From positions 43,028,001 to 43,092,000 of the forward strand of contig CM060731.1 of assembly GCA_030704615.1 (NCBI GenBank): 64,000 nt of DNA, given 5' to 3'. The translations under genes were made by a program, and so were the position numbers. Of the stretch, positions 57,836 through 64,000 are shown piece by piece. How positions within the stretch are numbered: the stretch's first letter is position 1; the number at the start of each line of letters is the position of its first letter. Under the pieces are notes generated by a model. The model was not told the origin of the DNA. It saw nothing but the letters and a program-made list of their open reading frames with translations, and ran no database searches. Origin of the DNA: Takakia lepidozioides. Its lineage: Eukaryota > Streptophyta > Takakiopsida > Takakiales > Takakiaceae.

Positions 57836-58396
57836 TTGCTTCATTTCTGGAAAGTGCGCAGTAAACTTGCATGGGCACCGGTGTGTATCATGGATGTTGT
57901 CCACAAGAACAGTGTCTTGCACAACAACTTGTCCCCCGACAACATCTTGTTGCATTTTCCAGATGGCACCGAGGAGATCAAGATTGGGGTGTGTGATTGG
58001 GGCTTAGCCACCCCATCGGGCATACGCAAAGCCTCGCCGTACCAGTTTGAAAACCAAGACAAGCTGGACCGGGAACTCGCGAAAAGATGGTGGGTGGAAA
58101 AAGATATTGCATCGGTTTTCAATGCGAATGTCACCCCCTCCCAGGACATGACATCGGAGGCATTTGCTGTTGGGAAGATAGCGGTACGAATAAATGACGG
58201 CGCTCATTATGATCAAAGTATGTTCCAGGACCAATTTACGGGAGATTGTTGGCATTCAATGCTACAAAGGTTGTACGACAACAACAAGAATGAGAGAGTC
58301 ACATTAGCCCATGTAGTACTTCGGTTCATGGGCAAGCCATTCAATTGGCCTGAGCCGAAAGACGTATATAGGACGGAGTCAACCATAGTCTCGTAG
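57836..58396 (+). pseudogene. Degenerate protein-kinase domain (C-lobe), catalytic Asp replaced
   Basis: The frame contains VCIMDVVHKNSVLHNNLSPDNILLHFPDG, IKIGVCDWGLA, and later RELAKRWWVEKDI, SEAFAVGKIAVRI, RVTLAHVVLRF and FNWPEP before the stop at 58396. The HxDLxxxN catalytic loop reads HNNLSPDN, so the catalytic aspartate is asparagine; the DFG equivalent is DWG. The N-lobe with its lysine is not in this frame, and a TAA lies upstream at about 57813. The frame is 186 codons with no convincing ATG at its start. Probably a kinase relic; a pseudokinase cannot be ruled out. Confidence 0.7.
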
Positions 58397-59184
58397 ATAT
58401 GAGATTTCTGACGGTACAATGGTTCTTTTATGAAGACATAACTCAATTTTGATCGTGCATGTAAAAAATAAAGTCCCATTGTAAATACTACATTGCATAT
58501 GCTCGATCCTGGCACCTGTCATCGCAACATAAATGGTTTGTGTACTGGTGTCGAGCGGCTTTTACTCACCCATCCCTTCGCTATCCGAGGTGGAAACTCC
58601 AAGATAGAAGAGTTGGATATCTCTAAGCACTCAGCCCGCTCAGAACAATCAGTCATGACCTGCAGCTAGTGAATCATGGTTGTGCTTCATATTTGTATTC
58701 CTTTCTGCCTTCATGTTATCAATTTACCTTACCGTGTATACTAAAGCATCAGATTGCTTCAGTATCTACTAAGTTCCAGTTAATCATGCATTCATTCCAC
58801 AGCTTCTCTCGTGTCTCTCTACACAGTATGTTTGTATCGATTCAGTATCGGATTAAAATTAATCATGTATCATGCCTATGCCATGGTGTCTCTATTCTAT
58901 CATACTGTATAATTCTACAGCTTGCATGAACTAAGCCTCATTCAAGTCATCATCTCCTCTTCATTGTTTCCCGCTCTCCGTTACGTTTCTTCCTCCCTTC
59001 AACAAGTCGCCCTCCTCCAGAAGTGATCCCCTTCCCGTTGTCGCTCTCCTAATCTACCCACAAGCTGTTCTAACCACCTAACTAACTAACCGTCACCCCT
59101 GAAGTAACACGTTCCCTCTGCAGATGTCGTTCTCTCACAGTCGTTCTCTGTCAATGATAACTGTTTCCCATGTACTGTAACAGG
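58397..59184. other. No recognisable gene
   Basis: AT-rich flank with no conserved protein. A pyrimidine-rich stretch lies at 58940-59060. Confidence 0.4.
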
Positions 59185-59341
59185 TTGTGTCAAGCTGTGC
59201 CGAGCTGTGACTGACTGTGTAAAGTTGTGTCGGGTTGTGACTAGCTGTGCGAAGCTGTGTCGGGCTGCGTGAAGCTATGTCGGGCTGTGATAGACTGTGA
59301 CGGGCTGTGACTGGCTGTGCGAAGCTGTGTCGGGCTGTGTA
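59185..59341. repeat. GCTGTG-based minisatellite
   Basis: About fifteen imperfect copies of a 10-base unit, mostly GCTGTGNCGG or GCTGTGTCGA-like. Purity drops at both ends. The repeat borders the 3' end of the minus-strand frame at 59348. Confidence 0.85.
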
Positions 59342-59347
59342 ACCCCT

Positions 59348-60807
59348 CTAAAGCCTGCTCCTGTCACCCCTAAGGCTCCTGTTGATCTCAGTCTGCGCAA
59401 AAATTAAGGGTACCCCACAGAACTCGTAAAAGCGTCTAAGTCCCAAGCAGCCCTCTGCAATGTCAAAAGAGTCATCTGAAGAAACAGTAGTATCAGAATC
59501 CTCGTCCCCCCCTAGGTGTTTTAACGGCCGAACTTTAAGTGGAATCATGCGTGGCATACAATGTGGTCCCACCATATCTGGAAGTTTAAACTGTACAACT
59601 TGATGTAAGCGCTTGCAAGCAAAATTAGTGAACGCCCTGAACTCCTTATCCGTATAGGTGAGAGGTGTGCCAATGACTTTGGAACAGTGTAAGTATTTCC
59701 AGGCTTCATGTCCCTTAAAGAAAATATCCTCAGGGCCGAATTTATGTGTTGTCAAATTGTTCCAAGCCGAATTAAACATGAACGAAGTTGGGAATCCTTC
59801 TGCATCATAACTTTTTCATATAGGTACATATGAGGTGGCACTGAAGGTAAGACCCAATGATCCCCATTGGAATAACTCAGAAATTGTGATTGCATCTTCT
59901 GCTGCTCAATGTGATAACGTGCCAGAAAACAAGCAGCATAGTATAATTCACAGCCCATGACAATACTAGATACATCCTTGGTCTTGGTATAGATGTACCC
60001 ATGTACAACCTGGAAGGCAATTATTTCCTTCAGCATGGTACCTGCCTCAGACCAGTACCTCGCAAAGTGATGATCCTCAATGGGTCGATTGTTCGGAAGA
60101 ACCTTAGTCCGAGTTGCCATCGGCAACCAAATGCGCATGATCTGGTAGTAATGTGCCAACGACTGCGGAGGACTAAATTCCTTCCAAGCCAAATCCAGCA
60201 CAATGGGAATTTGGTTGAAGGGCATAATCATAGCTCGACTGTACTCCCGTGCAGCAGGAGTCCTAGGTGGGTTAAAAGCAGCATCTCCCCATACCTCAGG
60301 CTGTGGTTTGGCTGTAGTAGCAACAGGGTCAGCTACCTGCACAGACACCTGCTGTGGTATTGGTACCACTGGCCCTTCTACCACTGGCATCTCCTGCACC
60401 CCCTGCGAAGAAGACTGAAAAATTAGAGTCCTGGCATGTAAATAAGTAGCCATCAGCTGCTCCTCAGGAACAAATATTCTCTTGTCAATATTTGAACTCA
60501 GGTCCTCCACTTGAGTCTGTAGGCCTTCCACATCCTCCTGTAGCTCCGCTATCCTACTATAGACATTGTCTATAGTAATTGTGGCAATTATCTGCACCTG
60601 CAATCTGAGCTCATTCATCTCGCCCTGGGTGTATTTAGACCCACACCTTGGCTTAGTGTACAGACTCGTGATAAAAGCCCTGGAATGTGCCAGGTGTGAG
60701 ATGGCAGAGCCGTGGAAAAAGCTGTTTTTTCTTCTAGTGATGGATGAATGAAAGGCGGGATGTTTCTCAACGGTTTGGTGAGGACCCCTAAATTTATGCA
60801 GGTACAA
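59348..60807 (-). pseudogene. Large unidentified protein in two frames
   Basis: The first frame (60807 to about 59800) holds a heptad-like coiled coil (IAELQEDVEGLQTQVEDL), a proline-rich linker, then LDLAWKEFSPPQSLAHYY and GCELYYAACFLARYHIEQQK. Near 59800-59810, after MYLYEK, the sense continues in another frame as YDAEGFPTSFMFNSAWNNL and ends in an acidic tail (GDEDSDTTVSSDDSFD) at 59348. A one- or two-base change there splits it. The joined product would be about 480 residues. No known domain is recognised. It may be a transposon- or retroelement-encoded structural protein. No ATG occurs near the 5' end; the first is about 64 codons in. Confidence 0.5.
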
Positions 60808-62637
60808 TCAATGATGCGACATGACTATCAGTAATGAATGGACTCCACTAGTTTGACCAGAGCGTTACGGCGCGGCAATCCAACGCCTTCATAAAGTGAA
60901 TACCATGGAATTATTGTGGGTTCCGTGACGACGCTCATCCATGAGGGTAGTTGAATCATCCACTAGGGCAGTCATCTCATCCAGTATACCTCTCTTTCAT
61001 CCGCGAAGGCTCTTATTTCATCCAATGATAAAATATTATTCATAGGTTCAATAATGAGGTGTCGGGACGTGCATCTGGGATTTTATCGGTCTCACATTTT
61101 CTCTACCTACACCTCATCTACGGCCCCACGTTCATTGCGGCTACTTAATGTCACCTTGCCATAGATGGCCGCCGGCTCATCACAATGGCCTTAAGAGGCG
61201 GCCACTTTCGTCGCCGACTATTCCTTCTCTTGTATCATTACTTCAAAATTGGATTTCAGGCTTCTTTGGTGCTCTGGATGTCAGATTCCAGATCTCGAAT
61301 CAGTTAGTTATTCGCATTGGATGCAATAACTTATGGACCCCTTAATGTTCGGTGGATTTCAGACTCCTACTTGAATTTATGCTCTGGAGGACACATAATA
61401 GCCACTAGATTACACGAAAGAGCATATCCAGGGCGACAATTTGTCGATCCATGACACTCCAAACGCACCTCTGTAATGTGAACACGTCGACCTCATACTG
61501 TTTGACAATCCGTATAAGAGCCTGCTCTGTGCACGCATGCCATTTTTTCCCTCTCAGTTGCTATGGCTCGCTGATCTTCAGGACTGTCTGTTTTACGTTC
61601 ATTCTTCCCTTTGTACTCCTGTCAATATTGAGAGCCTCTCCACTTCATCTGGGTTTCTCTTCTGTCTATCTGCTCCTCTGTTCCCATCCACTGTCTGCAA
61701 AGATCTTACATACACACCCGACCGTTTTATGTACTTCGAATGATCACTCGCACTACAGCTGTTTTGTTCATCCATGTTTTCATTTATTCATCCATTTTCT
61801 TACTTGTCATCCAAAACTCGTCTACCATTAATCATCCGTCCTTCATTTCATCCATCTGAACCACGCACGAACGCCCGTCGATATGGTTCTATTTCTTTTA
61901 TGGAGTCGTAGACAATGTTGTGCATTCGGGTCGTAGCTTTAGCAGATCTTTTAATTTTCTACAAATTTCTGTTTCGACCAATAGAGACCTACGTTGTACA
62001 TTCTAGTACATAATCCAAGACTCGAGTTCTATTTTCAATTTCCAATCATTATAACCCTAAACGCGGGCAATCGCGAGAGGTTCCTTTTCATCTTCATCCT
62101 CAGTTTTTCTAAACAAACTTCAGTAACTTATTGTTTCACTCTTTCTTAGTGTCCATCGATATAGTTCCGAATCATTAATCGCCAGAATCTCTACTGTAGG
62201 ATACACGCGCGATCGCGCGAGGTTCGTGGAAATGTCGTTGTTCCAAACTAGTCAACAAGTTTTCCTCAGTCTTCAGGACTCGAACTCTATCGTCGCAACA
62301 GCAGAATGTCTCAACGTGACTGGTTGAGTTTGCCATGGATGACAGCTAAACGAGTCCACAATATCTGTTGTTATAGTGTCTTGCGATCCGGCACATTCTT
62401 CTGTGTCATTGCCATATCCGCACATGGATGCGGACTCTTTGGGAGAAGCAATCGGAACACCTGTCGTTTGGGATGTGGTGCAAATTCAACAAGATACTGG
62501 GACTGACACCAACATCAACAATGAGGTTCCTCGGTTCTCGGACTATCAATCAACCGACTCTGCGTCAATGGCCAGTTCACGAGACACATGAGATTGGTCG
62601 AACCGCCATTTAAAATCCTTGTAACGAGCACCCCGAC
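60808..62637. other. No recognisable gene
   Basis: Contains repeated TCATCCA words (60950-61030 and 61770-61860) and a perfect palindrome CGCGCGATCGCGCG at 62205-62218. No conserved protein is visible. Confidence 0.4.
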
Positions 62638-63813
62638 GTGATGTTCTCCAACTTTCTCACAAAGTATCACCTCGTCAGGATGACATGCTTGAATTCTGCC
62701 CTCGTACAAAGCACTTTGTTCATCTCCAAGGGAATACACAATTTATTTCTCCAACTATCTCTACCCATAGCAAGAGGCAGCCTATACTATATGCGCATAC
62801 AAATGCATGCATATGGAGGAATGTATGCGTGCATACAAATTTTAGACTTTCGTGAAAGGCACACTCAGCTCTGTTATGAATGGAAAGATAATGCTACCTT
62901 GGAGGATGCTACAACCACATACATTGCAATTCGGGCTTGGTGGCTCTCTTCAGGAGCATGCACAGAAAAGAGTCTGCCAAAATTGGATTCATGGCTTGCA
63001 TGGTGGCACTACAGATATCGAATGTGGGGCCAATGGATGAGAGAGGACATGGATGTGGAGGCAGATGCAGATATGCCTACCACTAATTTGTCGGAGGCAG
63101 TCCATTTTGCTTGGTGGAAGACAGCAGGCAATGGGAAAAAAATGAAGGTGGATCTATATGAGGCCACCATGCATGACATGTAACGAGCTCTTTTGCAGCA
63201 GGCAACATTTTACAGGCACACCACATGAAAGACATGGGGGACGGGGCCCGACAAAGAGGAGCTCATGTTGCGTCAAGCAGCTAGATCTAATAGCCCAGCA
63301 AAAATGGGTAAGGTTGTATGTGGCATAGTAACTGGAACACCCATGCACACAAGGGGGGTTCAATTGGAGGGAGACAATCGCACTGTTCCAGTCAAACGCA
63401 AGTTAGGCGATGAGCATGGTGGGCCAAACGAATCTTGGAGGTGTGATATGAATGTAAAGACCGTTCCAGTGCGTGCCACTGGGATGCCCAGTCCACACCA
63501 GCCATCTAGGTTTGTCAGCTCCAAATCAAGTCATGACATTCCTGGTTCTTCGACTTTCTGTGAGACAAATCCACATGTTGTTATCCCTCCTCAGCCAATG
63601 CAATGGGGAAATCCAGTGAGAGAGACACAAGACTTTTCCGATGCATTGTTCAGGATTCAGCGGACAGGTCCTGCTTCCATGGTTCGTTGTTCTGCCTTAG
63701 TTGGAGTTTCCAAGGATAAATGCAAAGCGCTCATCAGGAAAGGTAAAGGAAGTCCTGCACCTTGCTTCACTGGCAAATTACTAGCACCGAACATGAAAGA
63801 ACCAAAACTGTAA
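62638..63813 (+). pseudogene. Transposase-like ORF with two in-frame stops
   Basis: One frame runs from 62638 to 63813, broken by TAA at 63181-63183 and TGA at 63226-63228. It has a tryptophan-rich core (LDSWLAWWHYRYRMWGQWM), then MPTTNLSEAVHFAWWK and DLYEATMHDM, resembling the late part of some DDE transposases in which a TNxxE motif supplies the last acidic residue. The following 180 codons are basic and end in a Cys-containing stretch (RCSALVGVSKDKCKALIRKGKG). Family assignment is uncertain and no TIR is visible. Confidence 0.45.
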
Positions 63814-64000
63814 GTTTTTTGGTTTTGCCCCACAGATGTTTTGTCGTGTGTTGGAGGGACCGTGCCATCCTATTGCTTGGGAAAACCGGGTATACCTAAC
63901 GTGTGGCCTGTGAAGGTTGGAACCAACCTTACACAAGAAGAGTGGACAACTTGACCCTTGCAGGTTTTCGACTAGTTCATCCTCCCAACGTTCCTGATCC
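63814..64000. other. Window end, no gene called
   Basis: Continues past the transposase-like frame into sequence cut by the window edge. Confidence 0.4.

Overview
This window looks like nuclear DNA of a land plant. It has intron-containing genes with GT..AG junctions, Copia and Gypsy LTR retrotransposons, and many decayed pentatricopeptide-repeat (PPR) sequences. It also carries typical plant families: a GT37 fucosyltransferase, a GH3 acyl-amido synthetase, a plant-type cytochrome P450 and an oxalate-CoA-ligase-like fragment. The PPR style makes a bryophyte, perhaps a moss, my best guess, but nothing here proves that. Most coding sequence is broken.

Only two genes look complete. One is a five-exon GT37 fucosyltransferase on the minus strand (19388-22421), whose exons join in phase to 535 codons plus stop. 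The other is a histone stem-loop-binding protein (SLBP) gene on the plus strand (about 34549-36754). A truncated, frameshifted second SLBP copy lies in inverted orientation at the left edge (1-1990), about 33.5 kb away, and abuts a decayed PPR gene.

Layout: 1-1990 inverted SLBP copy; 1990-5880 PPR pseudogenes; 6519-7294 a small mobile element with tRNA-like pol III boxes; 7440-9725 two related zinc-binding modules; 8732-12662 GH3 pseudogene; 13571-14275 unknown broken ORF; 16-18.3 kb relics and short repeats; 19.4-22.4 kb fucosyltransferase; 23.5-24.1 kb a MITE with a duplicated left end; 24320-28567 a young but defective Copia element; 28933-33930 an older Copia element whose primer-binding site matches the anticodon arm of initiator tRNA; 34.5-37.5 kb SLBP; 38.0-42.0 kb an internally deleted Gypsy-like element; 42054-44019 P450 pseudogene; 46469-54145 an old Copia gag interrupted by a 0.93-kb terminal-inverted-repeat element and by a 5.58-kb insertion loaded with PPR-derived repeats; 54.7-56.4 kb an FCP1/NIF-like pseudogene; 56.8-57.1 kb a hairpin array; 57.8-58.4 kb a degenerate kinase; 59.3-63.8 kb two unrecognised, broken, probably transposon-related ORFs.

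No metabolic pathway or operon links these genes. The window reads as a repeat-rich tract where nested insertions, duplication and deletion have destroyed most genes. The most unusual points are the half-tRNA-type primer site at 33653-33663, the PPR-derived minisatellite inside a transposon-like insertion whose removal restores a gag reading frame, and the widely spaced inverted SLBP duplication.
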